Assembly: GCA_964443545.1 (NCBI GenBank)
Contig: CAYUCV010000006.1
Location: forward strand, 1-54,418
DNA length: 54,418 nucleotides
DNA from: JBAZKV01 sp964443545
GTDB taxonomy: Bacteria; Margulisbacteria; WOR-1; JAKLHX01; JBAZKV01
Direction of reading: 5' to 3'
This document shows positions 46,758 to 54,110 of the stretch, piece by piece. Below the pieces are notes generated by a model that had not been told where the DNA came from, made no database searches, and was given only the letters and a program-made list of their open reading frames with translations. Position numbers and translations under genes: made by a program. Each line of letters begins with the position of its first letter. The first letter of the stretch is position 1.

Positions 46758-48140
46758 ATGCTGACACAAAAAGCCCTGAGCACTGTCTCTTCAAAAAAGA
46801 TGTTCTTTCCTAAAGAAAAGGTCATTGTCGGGGTTTCCGGCGGGCCGGATTCCGTTGCACTTCTCCATTTTCTTGTGAGCAATTTCCCCGGGAACATATT
46901 CCATGTCTGCCATCTTAACCATAAACTCAGGGGGAAAGAGTCCGACAGGGATCAAATGCTCGTCAAAAGACTGTGCTCAAAACTGAGATTGAAAGCTTCT
47001 TTCCTTTCCAGGGACGCTGCTCTTTACGCAAAGAGGTCAAAACTGTCCCTTGAAGAGGCCGGAAGGCGGCTGCGGTACGAGTTCTTTAACAGGACAGCAA
47101 ACCGCATAAGGGCCAAAAAGATAGCTTTGGCGCATACAGCCGATGATAACGCAGAAACCTTTCTCATGAGGCTTATCAGAGGCGCCGGCCTTAAAGGGTT
47201 TTGTGCGATCCCGGCAAAGAATGGAAAGGTAATAAGACCGCTCATAGATGTATGGAAATCTGAGGTCATCGAATACTGCCAGGAGAACGGGCTTGATTTC
47301 GGTGTTGATTCCACCAACTTGGAGACCAAACAGTTCAGGAACAAGATCCGCAACGAATTGATCCCCATCCTTTGGAAGTACAATCCAAACATCAAAGAAG
47401 TCCTCATAAACACGGTCAATATGCTTTCGGATGGGTTTGATTATATTGAAACTGCAGCTCAAAAGACCCTCACCCACCGCTTCGCGGTCCCCCCTCTCCC
47501 AGCACGCCCTGGGCGGGCGCTGGGAGAGGGGCAGGGGGTGAGGGTTTCATTGTCCAAACTTGCCAAACTTCATCCCGCATTGAAAACACAGATAGTCAGG
47601 GCTTATATAGAAAAAGTTAAAGGGGATCTCAATGATGTCTCTTACAAACATGTCAGGGATATCCTGGGGCTCAAAAAAGGGCAGCTGCATCTGCCGGGCG
47701 GCGTCTTTGCTGTAGCAGACAACGGCGTCCTTAAGATCACTATCAAGAAACCAAAGGCCCAAACTGCCGCCCGGTTCTTTGAAAGGCTGAGGATCCCCGG
47801 GCGCAGCAGGGCAGGGGTAAAAGCCTCTTTTGCCGCCAGAGTGCCTTCATTTGCAAAAATAAGCAAGAAGGAGGCATACCTTGATGCCTCAAAGATAAGC
47901 GGTGATAAATTGATGGTGAGAAGTTTTGAGGAAGGCGACAGCTTTATCCCCCTTGGCATGAAGGGGCACAAAAAACTCCACGACCTGTTCATAGACGAAA
48001 AAGTGCCTGTTCATATGAGAGCGCTGGTGCCGATAGTGTGCGACGAGAAAAAGATCCTTTGGGTAGCCGGCCTTAGATTGGACGAAAGGGCAAAGACCGA
48101 CAGGAACACGAAAAAAATACTCAGGCTGAGCATCAGCTAG
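46758..48140 (+). CDS. tilS: tRNA(Ile)-lysidine synthase with in-frame palindromic insertion
   Basis: This 460-residue enzyme converts C34 of tRNA-Ile(CAU) to lysidine so that it reads AUA. The PP-loop motif SGGPDS is at residues 27-32, followed by CHLNHKLRGKESDRDQ, AHTADDNAETFLMRLIRGAG and a C-terminal TilS domain. Between KTL and VSLSKLAKLHPALK, about 25 residues (THRFAVPPLPARPGRALGEG...) are encoded by an 80-bp GC-rich palindromic element (47466-47545). The reading frame stays open through it. It starts directly after the small membrane protein gene and is followed by folP. Confidence 0.92.
   Translation: MLTQKALSTVSSKKMFFPKEKVIVGVSGGPDSVALLHFLVSNFPGNIFHVCHLNHKLRGKESDRDQMLVKRLCSKLRLKASFLSRDAALYAKRSKLSLEEAGRRLRYEFFNRTANRIRAKKIALAHTADDNAETFLMRLIRGAGLKGFCAIPAKNGKVIRPLIDVWKSEVIEYCQENGLDFGVDSTNLETKQFRNKIRNELIPILWKYNPNIKEVLINTVNMLSDGFDYIETAAQKTLTHRFAVPPLPARPGRALGEGQGVRVSLSKLAKLHPALKTQIVRAYIEKVKGDLNDVSYKHVRDILGLKKGQLHLPGGVFAVADNGVLKITIKKPKAQTAARFFERLRIPGRSRAGVKASFAARVPSFAKISKKEAYLDASKISGDKLMVRSFEEGDSFIPLGMKGHKKLHDLFIDEKVPVHMRALVPIVCDEKKILWVAGLRLDERAKTDRNTKKILRLSIS
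47466..47545. repeat. 80-bp nested palindromic element inside tilS
   Basis: Outer arms ACCCTCACCC (47466-47475) and GGGTGAGGGT (47536-47545) are perfect 10-bp complements. Inner arms at 47491-47503 and 47519-47531 (CCCCTCTCCCAGC and its complement) pair over 13 bp, with a further short GC stem at the tip. A small hairpin ACCGC-TTC-GCGGT (47476-47488) lies between outer and inner arms. The GC content and CGC/CGG Arg codons differ from the surrounding gene. It resembles REP/MITE-like intergenic palindromes. Confidence 0.85.
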
Positions 48141-48155
48141 CCTCTGCGGCATCCG

Positions 48156-48164
48156 TGCTATAAT
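48156..48164 (+). promoter_or_regulatory. extended -10 promoter of folP
   Basis: TGCTATAAT lies 10 bases before the folP ATG at 48175. There is no clear -35 box and no Shine-Dalgarno, which fits a near-leaderless message. Confidence 0.5.
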
Positions 48165-48174
48165 ACCTTCCGAT

Positions 48175-49389
48175 ATGGGACACCTTGCAAGAATCATATC
48201 GATAGATACCCTTGATGAGGCCAGGAAAGAACTCCTTTCCGTTGGCGTGCATCCCGGAGGCCTCGATATCATGGCCCCCAAGGCCGTGTTTAAGGCTGTC
48301 AAGATAAAAAATGTGAGCGTTGTGGCGGCCAATATCCTTAAGCAGGACATGCTATCGCGCGGAGGAGATGCCGCGACATCAAAAGGCACCATAGACCACT
48401 CAGAAGAAAAAACCGATGTGATACTCCTGGGGACTGTATTTCAATACAAAAGCCTGGCCGAAAGGCTAAAGTCCCAGCAGTTCGGTCTCCCACGGTTAGG
48501 AGAAGAGATCCTGCGCCTTATAAGGACGGACGAGGTCTTTCCCAGCTCTATCCTGGGCATGGATTTTGGTAAAAAGACCTATTTGATGGGGATATTGAAT
48601 GTTACTCCCGATTCTTTTTCGGACGGAGGAAAGTATGTAAGTGCAGAAGACGCGCTTGCCCGCGCTCAGCAAATGATAAATGACGGCGCCCGCATAATAG
48701 ATGTAGGAGGCGAATCAACAAGGCCGGGGGCGGCCGCCGTTCAAGAGGATGCGGAAATCCATAGAGTTGTTCCGGTGATCAAATTGCTAGGGGCAGGCGG
48801 CCAAAATAAATCGATAATCTCCATAGACACCCGCAAAGCCTCAGTGGCCGAGGCGGCGATCAAAGCCGGGGTAAATATGATCAATGATGTGAGCGGTCTT
48901 AGATATGACAAGGATATGGCAGGGGTTGCGGCAAAACACAAAGTGCCGCTCATAATTATGCATTCAAAAGGCGATCCCTCGATGATGCAGAACGATCCGC
49001 GGTATGATGACCTGATAAGCGAGATCCTTTTATTCTTTGAAGATAGCATGGCAATGGCGCTTAAAGCAGGGGTAAAAGAGGACCTTATAATACTGGACCC
49101 CGGCATCGGGTTCGGTAAAACATTTGACCACAACATAGAGATATTGAGAAGGCTTGAGGAGTTCAGATGTTTTGGAAGGCCCGTCTGTATCGGAGTTTCA
49201 AGAAAGTCGTTCATAGGCAAGATCACCGGGGAAGAGCCCTCAAAAAGACTGGAAAGCAGCCTTGCGGCGTCGGTACTTGCCATTTCAAAGAAAGTTGATA
49301 TAATAAGAATTCACGATACGAACCAGGCAGCAAAAGCGGTGGCCGTGGCTGATGCGATCACCCGTAAATCCGTGATAAATCCGGTATAA
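48175..49389 (+). CDS. folP: dihydropteroate synthase with N-terminal extension
   Basis: This 404-residue enzyme condenses p-aminobenzoate with hydroxymethyl-dihydropterin diphosphate. The TIM-barrel core starts near residue 135 with LMGILNVTPDSFSDGG, then VGGESTRPGA and the C-terminal RIHDTNQA. About 130 N-terminal residues precede the core; long DHPS proteins of this sort occur in several bacterial groups, and the extension's role is unclear. It sits next to folK in a folate cluster. Confidence 0.9.
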   Translation: MGHLARIISIDTLDEARKELLSVGVHPGGLDIMAPKAVFKAVKIKNVSVVAANILKQDMLSRGGDAATSKGTIDHSEEKTDVILLGTVFQYKSLAERLKSQQFGLPRLGEEILRLIRTDEVFPSSILGMDFGKKTYLMGILNVTPDSFSDGGKYVSAEDALARAQQMINDGARIIDVGGESTRPGAAAVQEDAEIHRVVPVIKLLGAGGQNKSIISIDTRKASVAEAAIKAGVNMINDVSGLRYDKDMAGVAAKHKVPLIIMHSKGDPSMMQNDPRYDDLISEILLFFEDSMAMALKAGVKEDLIILDPGIGFGKTFDHNIEILRRLEEFRCFGRPVCIGVSRKSFIGKITGEEPSKRLESSLAASVLAISKKVDIIRIHDTNQAAKAVAVADAITRKSVINPV

Positions 49390-49401
49390 AAGGAGAGATA
49401 T

Positions 49402-50199
49402 ATGAAAAAGAAAAAGAAGCCCGCTAAAGGCGTCTCCGGCCGAAAAGCAAAAAAGAAGGCGGCAAAAGTAAAAAAGATCCCGCCAAAAAGAAAGAAGCTG
49501 GCCAAAAAGACAGCCGCCAAAAAGAAAGTCGCAAAAAAGACGGGCAAGAAGAAGGCGCCGGCAAAAGCCCCCCAAATAAAGAGCTCAAAGGCAGTAGAAA
49601 AGAAGAACGAGCATAAAGCGCTGGCTGTCGAAAAACAGGTCTTCAAGCCAAAAACTCCGGTTATGGTATATCTTGGCCTTGGCTCCAATGTCGGGGACAG
49701 GGAAGAGTATATCGAACAGGCCATTACCATCCTCAAAGAGACCCCCGGCATCAAGGTCAACCGCAGGGCATCCAACTATGAGACCGAGGCTGCAGGAGGC
49801 GTTCCGCAGGCCCCCTACATAAACAGCGCGGTTTCTATCAGCACAAAGCTGAACCCTTATGAGCTTCTTTCGGTAACCCAGGGCATTGAGGACACTCTTG
49901 GAAGAGAAAGAGGTTCCGAATGGGGGCCCAGGACGATGGACATAGACATTCTTATGTATTCGGACCTGGTGCTAAGCGACGACAAACTGACCGTTCCGCA
50001 TCCTATGATGCACGAGCGCCTATTTGTCCTTGAGCCTATGAGAGAGATCGCTCCCGTGGCCATACATCCCGTCCTGGAAAAGACCGTGTCCGAGCTTTTT
50101 GACGAAAAAAGGGCCGAGACCGCCGATGCATATGACGATGCCCTTCCGGGTTTCAGGGAGATCAAGAGAGGAACAGCAGACGATTACGAACACTGGTAG
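49402..50199 (+). CDS. folK: HPPK (FolK) with histone-like Lys/Ala-rich N-terminal tail
   Basis: The core from about residue 88 (VYLGLGSNVGDREEYIEQA) through RTMDIDILMYSDL is a standard 2-amino-4-hydroxy-6-hydroxymethyldihydropteridine diphosphokinase, which makes the substrate of FolP. The first ~85 residues are almost only Lys, Ala, Arg, Pro and Val, like a histone H1/Hc1 tail. A strong AGGAGAG site 6 bases before the ATG at 49402 supports translation of the tail. The tail could bind nucleic acid or be disordered. The internal ATG at 49663 would give a normal-length HPPK but has no clear ribosome-binding site. Confidence 0.9.
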   Translation: MKKKKKPAKGVSGRKAKKKAAKVKKIPPKRKKLAKKTAAKKKVAKKTGKKKAPAKAPQIKSSKAVEKKNEHKALAVEKQVFKPKTPVMVYLGLGSNVGDREEYIEQAITILKETPGIKVNRRASNYETEAAGGVPQAPYINSAVSISTKLNPYELLSVTQGIEDTLGRERGSEWGPRTMDIDILMYSDLVLSDDKLTVPHPMMHERLFVLEPMREIAPVAIHPVLEKTVSELFDEKRAETADAYDDALPGFREIKRGTADDYEHW

Positions 50200-50608
50200 T
50201 CCCAACGAAACTAGAGAGCTCGGGATAAAACTGGGAAAGGGGCTTAAGGCGGGGGACACGGTGGCCCTGTTCGGCGACCTTGGAAGCGGCAAGACGACTT
50301 TTGTCCAGGGAGTAGCAAAAGGTCTCGGGGTCGCGGGTTTTGTCACCAGCCCCTCTTTTGTTATAGTTAACGAATATAGGACGCTTTCGGGACTGCCTTT
50401 TTATCACATAGACCTATACAGGACCGACAGCCTCTCACAGATAGAAGACCTTGGGATATCCGACATATTGGGGAAGGATTCGATCTCCCTGATAGAATGG
50501 GCAGAAAAAGCCGCGGAGCTGCTGCCGGAAAACTGCCGCAAGATAAGATTTGAGTTCGTATCTGAGAATGAAAGAAGGGTCATAACAGATGAAAGTGCTC
50601 GGGATTAG
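50135..50608 (+). CDS. tsaE: tRNA threonylcarbamoyladenosine ATPase TsaE
   Basis: This P-loop protein supports t6A37 formation with TsaB, TsaC and TsaD. Walker A FGDLGSGKTTF and SLIEWAEKA-type C-terminal motifs (FYHIDLYR, LIEWAEK) are present. The start is uncertain: the family core begins TITNTGSPNETRELG, just after the folK end, and no ATG/GTG/TTG is nearby. Candidates are ATG 50135 or 50099 inside folK, or a rare ATT at 50183 behind GAGAGGAA. The call uses 50135. Confidence 0.85.
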   Translation, partial: TMPFRVSGRSREEQQTITNTGSPNETRELGIKLGKGLKAGDTVALFGDLGSGKTTFVQGVAKGLGVAGFVTSPSFVIVNEYRTLSGLPFYHIDLYRTDSLSQIEDLGISDILGKDSISLIEWAEKAAELLPENCRKIRFEFVSENERRVITDESARD

Positions 50609-51221
50609 CACCGCAGGAAGATTGACCGGCGCGGCGCTCATAGAAGAGACGCAGCAGGGAGCTGTCTCAGTGCTTTGCGAATATTCTTCTGCCAACGCCA
50701 GGTCTGAGGATGTGGCAGCGATCATAGAAAAACTGTTCAAAGATGCCGGCCTGGACATAAAGGAAGTTGACGCGGTAGCCGTTGTGGACGGCCCCGGTTC
50801 GTATTCCGGCCTGCGAGGCGGGCTGGCAGCGGCAAAAAGTCTGGCACAGGTCCTGGATGTGCCAATATGCGGGGTTTCGGCTCTTGAAGCAGCTGCCTAT
50901 AATCTGAAAAATGCCGAAGGCACAATAGCTGTTGTCTGCGATGCGGTAAGGGATGAGAGCAACTTTGCGCTTTTTTCCAGCGATTCTGTAAACATAAGAA
51001 GGCTTTCGCAGGACCTGCCCGTGCCCAAGACAAGGGTAAAAGAACTGCTGGGACAGATAAAGGGAAAGCTCCATATCCTGCGAGGCAGCGACGAGCATCC
51101 TTATGCAAGGAACGCGGCCCTGATCGGCCTTGAGAAGCTTAAATCCGGGCAAAAGGACGATCCTTTGAGCCTTGTTCCCAGATACTCGCATACGCCAAAC
51201 ATCCGGGAGTACGGGAAATGA
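50589..51221 (+). CDS. tsaB: tRNA threonylcarbamoyladenosine biosynthesis protein TsaB
   Basis: This 210-residue ASKHA-fold protein, the TsaD partner, begins MKVLGISTAGRLTGAAL and contains VVDGPGSYSGLRGGLAAAKSLAQ, the conserved loop of the family. It overlaps tsaE by 20 bases and rimI by 4 bases, the common tsaE-tsaB-rimI order. The C-terminal half is short, as in many bacterial TsaB proteins. Confidence 0.92.
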   Translation: MKVLGISTAGRLTGAALIEETQQGAVSVLCEYSSANARSEDVAAIIEKLFKDAGLDIKEVDAVAVVDGPGSYSGLRGGLAAAKSLAQVLDVPICGVSALEAAAYNLKNAEGTIAVVCDAVRDESNFALFSSDSVNIRRLSQDLPVPKTRVKELLGQIKGKLHILRGSDEHPYARNAALIGLEKLKSGQKDDPLSLVPRYSHTPNIREYGK

Positions 51222-51655
51222 ATTTTGAAGCAGTTAAACTGGATGATATCAACGAGATGCTCAAAATAGAAAAAAGATCCTTCCATTCCCACTGGAGCCG
51301 GCAGACCTTTGTTGACGAATTGTCCAGCGAGAACGGGCATTATGTTGCGGCACGACAGGACGGAAGGATACTGGGCTACAGCGGTTTCCGTTATGTGCTT
51401 GACGAAGGCCATATCACGACTCTTGCGGTGGCCCCCAGAATGCGCAAAAAAGGTGTGGGCACCAAATTGATAGAAAGGCTTATCAAGGATGCCTCGGCCA
51501 AGGGGCTCAAGAAGCTTTTTCTTGAAGTGAGGCAGTCCAATATAGCGGCGCAAAAGATCTATAAAAAACTGGGGTTTAAGGTCATAGACAGAAGAAGGGA
51601 ATACTACCAGCATCCGAGCGAGGATGCTCTGGTGATGCAGAATGACAATTTTTAG
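51218..51655 (+). CDS. rimI: ribosomal-protein-alanine N-acetyltransferase-like GNAT protein
   Basis: This 145-residue GNAT-fold acetyltransferase contains TLAVAPRMRKKGVGTKLIERL, the acetyl-CoA-binding motif A, followed by FLEVRQSNIAAQKIYKKLGFK and RREYY. RimI acetylates S18 in E. coli; its position after tsaB supports that assignment, though some homologues have other targets. It overlaps metH by 14 bases. Confidence 0.9.
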   Translation: MNFEAVKLDDINEMLKIEKRSFHSHWSRQTFVDELSSENGHYVAARQDGRILGYSGFRYVLDEGHITTLAVAPRMRKKGVGTKLIERLIKDASAKGLKKLFLEVRQSNIAAQKIYKKLGFKVIDRRREYYQHPSEDALVMQNDNF

Positions 51656-54044
51656 CGACAAGAAGATCTATGTGATAGACGGGGCCATGGGCACCCAGAT
51701 AATGAAGCGCGTCAAAGACCCGGGTTTGTGCTTTGAAGGATTAAATCTTTCGCATCCCGAGATCATCCAGGCGATCCATAAGGACTATGTTGACGCGGGA
51801 TCGAACATGATCGAGACGAACACATTCGGCGCTACGATGGTAAAGTTAAAGGCCCACGGCCTTGAGGGTAAATTCCATAAAATTAATTTTGATGCTGTGA
51901 GGCTTGCCAAGAAGGCCGCTGCAAGAAAGGCTCTTGTTGCCGCCTCGATGGGCCCGTGCGGAGAGCTGCTTGAGCCTATAGGCAAGTTTTCGTTCGATGA
52001 AGCATATGAGGAATTTGCGGCGCAGGCAAAAGTGTTTGAAGAAGCAGGAGCTGACCTGGTCTCAATAGAAACTATGAGCGACCTTCAGGAAGCGCGTGCC
52101 GCCCTGATAGCGGTTAAGCAGAATACGAACCTTCCCGTGATCGTGCACATGACATATTCCGAGAACGGAAAAACTAATACAGGAACGCCTCCCGAAGTTG
52201 CGGCTGCTGTTCTTGGATCACTCGGGACTGATGCGATCGGGGCAAATTGTTCTTCGGGCCCTCAGGGGCTTATTGAAATAGCGAAAAGACTGATTAAGAG
52301 CACTGATATTCCTATCTCAATTATGCCCAATGCCGGCAATCCGGAAGTCGTAGATGACGAAACCGTCTACAGGATGACCCCTGAGAAGTTCGCACCATAC
52401 GCAAGAGAATTCGCAAAAATAGGGGTGAAGTTCATAGGAGGATGTTGTGGGACAAGTCCTGAACATATAAAGGCGATAGTGGAGGCTGTAAGGGCACGCG
52501 GCCGCGTGCCCCAACACGGCCGCGCGCCCAAACAAGGCACTACTCTAACTAGCAGGACGCAGGTGCTCGAATTCAAACCCGGCAGGCTGATGATAATAGG
52601 GGAGAGGATCAACCCGACTAATAGAAAAGATCTCCAGCAGGAACTGAGAGAAGGAAAGTCAAATATAATCAGGCAGAACGCGGTTTCGCAGGTTGCTGCC
52701 GGGGCCGACATTCTTGATGTTAATGTCGGTGCTCCGGATATTGACGAAAAAGCAGCGATAAAAAGAGCGGTCCATGCCGTTCAGGCCTCTGTCGAGGTGC
52801 CCGTTTGCATTGACAGCTCGGATCCCGCCGTTATCGAGGAAGGGCTAAAAAATTATTGCGGTAAAGCACTGATAAACTCTGTGAACGGCAAAAAAGAAAG
52901 CCTGGATGCCGTGATCCCTTTAGCAAAAAAATACGGTGCCGCGGTGATAGGCCTAACCCTGGAAAAAGGCATTCCCTCAAAAGCCTCCGAAAGAATTAAG
53001 ATAGCAAAAAAGATCATCGACCGGGCCGTAAAAGCAGGTGTTAATAAACAAGATATCTTTATAGATACCCTTGTCCTTGCAGCCGGCGCGCAGCAGGAAG
53101 ATGTTAAAGATACGCTTGTCGCCGTCGAGCAATGCAAAACCAAATTGAAAGTAATGACAAGCCTGGGTGTAAGCAATGTTTCGCACGGACTTCCGAATAG
53201 AAAAGCGCTGAACTCTGTTTTTCTTAAGCTGTGCCAAAATAAGGGATTAGATGCCGCGATCTATAATCCTGAAAACCTGAAATACAAGGTTCCCCTTTCC
53301 GTGGCAAGGGATGCGGAGGCGGTCTTTTTGAACAGGGACAAGGGGGCGAAGGATTGGATAAAGAAATACAGCAGCCAGGGGTCAGTAGGCAGTAGGCACG
53401 AAAAAGCAGAAGCTCCCCAAAAGAGGAATATTGAAAAGATCTTTGATGTGGTCGTCCAAGGCAATAAAGATATTATTGTTGATTTGATCGAAACAGAAAT
53501 ACAAACAGCCAAACCGCAGAATGTGATCGATAAAGCATTATTGCCGGCTATGGAAGAAGTAGGCAAAAGATTCAATGACGGGAGATATTTTATTCCGCAG
53601 GTGATGGCATCGGCAGAGACGATGAAAACTGCTTTTGAAAGAGTAAAGAAGGAAATAAAGCCGGAAGATGTAAGGATCATCGGCACTGCCGTAATTGCTA
53701 CCGTGCTCGGCGACATCCATGACATAGGCAAGAACATAGTTGCGATGCTTTTAGAGAACCACGGTTTTAAGGTCATTGATCTGGGAAAAGATGTTTCTCC
53801 CGAACTGATAGTAAAGACCGCACGCGATAATAAAGCCGATGTTATTCTTCTGTCCGCATTGCTGACAACAACGATGCCTCAGATGAAAGTGGTGAAACAG
53901 CTTCTCGATAAAGAAGGCGTAAATATTCCCGTGTTGATAGGAGGCGCTCCTGTTACCGAAAACTTTGCAAATTCTTTCTCCGCTAACTTTGCAAGGGATG
54001 CTATCGCCGCAGTTGAACGGGCCAAGAATTTGTTGACTTCATAA
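51642..54044 (+). CDS. metH: B12-dependent methionine synthase without the reactivation domain
   Basis: This 800-residue enzyme transfers the methyl of methyl-tetrahydrofolate to homocysteine. The homocysteine domain (1-~285) has the zinc cysteines in GANCSSG and GGCCGTSPEH. The pterin-binding domain (about 315-560) starts IIGERINPTNRKD. The cobalamin module (about 605-800) has DIHDIGKN with the lower-ligand His. The C-terminal SAM-binding reactivation domain of E. coli MetH is missing; short forms like this are known in other bacteria. Two linkers carry odd repeat DNA: a palindrome at 52492-52511 and a tandem heptamer at 53384-53397. Confidence 0.94.
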   Translation: MTIFSDKKIYVIDGAMGTQIMKRVKDPGLCFEGLNLSHPEIIQAIHKDYVDAGSNMIETNTFGATMVKLKAHGLEGKFHKINFDAVRLAKKAAARKALVAASMGPCGELLEPIGKFSFDEAYEEFAAQAKVFEEAGADLVSIETMSDLQEARAALIAVKQNTNLPVIVHMTYSENGKTNTGTPPEVAAAVLGSLGTDAIGANCSSGPQGLIEIAKRLIKSTDIPISIMPNAGNPEVVDDETVYRMTPEKFAPYAREFAKIGVKFIGGCCGTSPEHIKAIVEAVRARGRVPQHGRAPKQGTTLTSRTQVLEFKPGRLMIIGERINPTNRKDLQQELREGKSNIIRQNAVSQVAAGADILDVNVGAPDIDEKAAIKRAVHAVQASVEVPVCIDSSDPAVIEEGLKNYCGKALINSVNGKKESLDAVIPLAKKYGAAVIGLTLEKGIPSKASERIKIAKKIIDRAVKAGVNKQDIFIDTLVLAAGAQQEDVKDTLVAVEQCKTKLKVMTSLGVSNVSHGLPNRKALNSVFLKLCQNKGLDAAIYNPENLKYKVPLSVARDAEAVFLNRDKGAKDWIKKYSSQGSVGSRHEKAEAPQKRNIEKIFDVVVQGNKDIIVDLIETEIQTAKPQNVIDKALLPAMEEVGKRFNDGRYFIPQVMASAETMKTAFERVKKEIKPEDVRIIGTAVIATVLGDIHDIGKNIVAMLLENHGFKVIDLGKDVSPELIVKTARDNKADVILLSALLTTTMPQMKVVKQLLDKEGVNIPVLIGGAPVTENFANSFSANFARDAIAAVERAKNLLTS
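52492..52511. repeat. perfect 20-bp palindrome in the metH interdomain linker
   Basis: The sequence is a self-complementary 20-mer with ends GGGCACGCGG/CCGCGTGCCC. A related GGCCGCG copy follows 10-20 bases later. It encodes linker residues around 284-298 (ARGRVPQHGRAPKQG) using CGC Arg codons, unlike the AGG/AGA of the rest of the gene. Confidence 0.75.
53384..53397. repeat. tandem AGTAGGC heptamer in a metH linker
   Basis: Two head-to-tail copies of AGTAGGC lie in the linker between the pterin and cobalamin modules, around residues 581-586 (SQGSVGSRHEK). Repeats of this kind usually occur between genes. Confidence 0.5.
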
Positions 54045-54062
54045 GGTCCCCGGATATATACT
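54033..54062 (+). promoter_or_regulatory. promoter of the TolC-family gene
   Basis: TTGACT (54033-54038, at the metH 3' end), an 18-bp spacer and TATACT (54057-54062). The start codon is 48 bases further, behind GGAAGGAGG. Confidence 0.6.
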
Positions 54063-54110
54063 GCTCTATTGAATAATCCCTGTTAATTAGTCTTGCCGGA
54101 AGGAGGCCCC

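Noticed and set aside
51560..51645. A SAM or cobalamin riboswitch controlling metH
   Set aside because: metH overlaps rimI, so there is no untranslated space for an aptamer.
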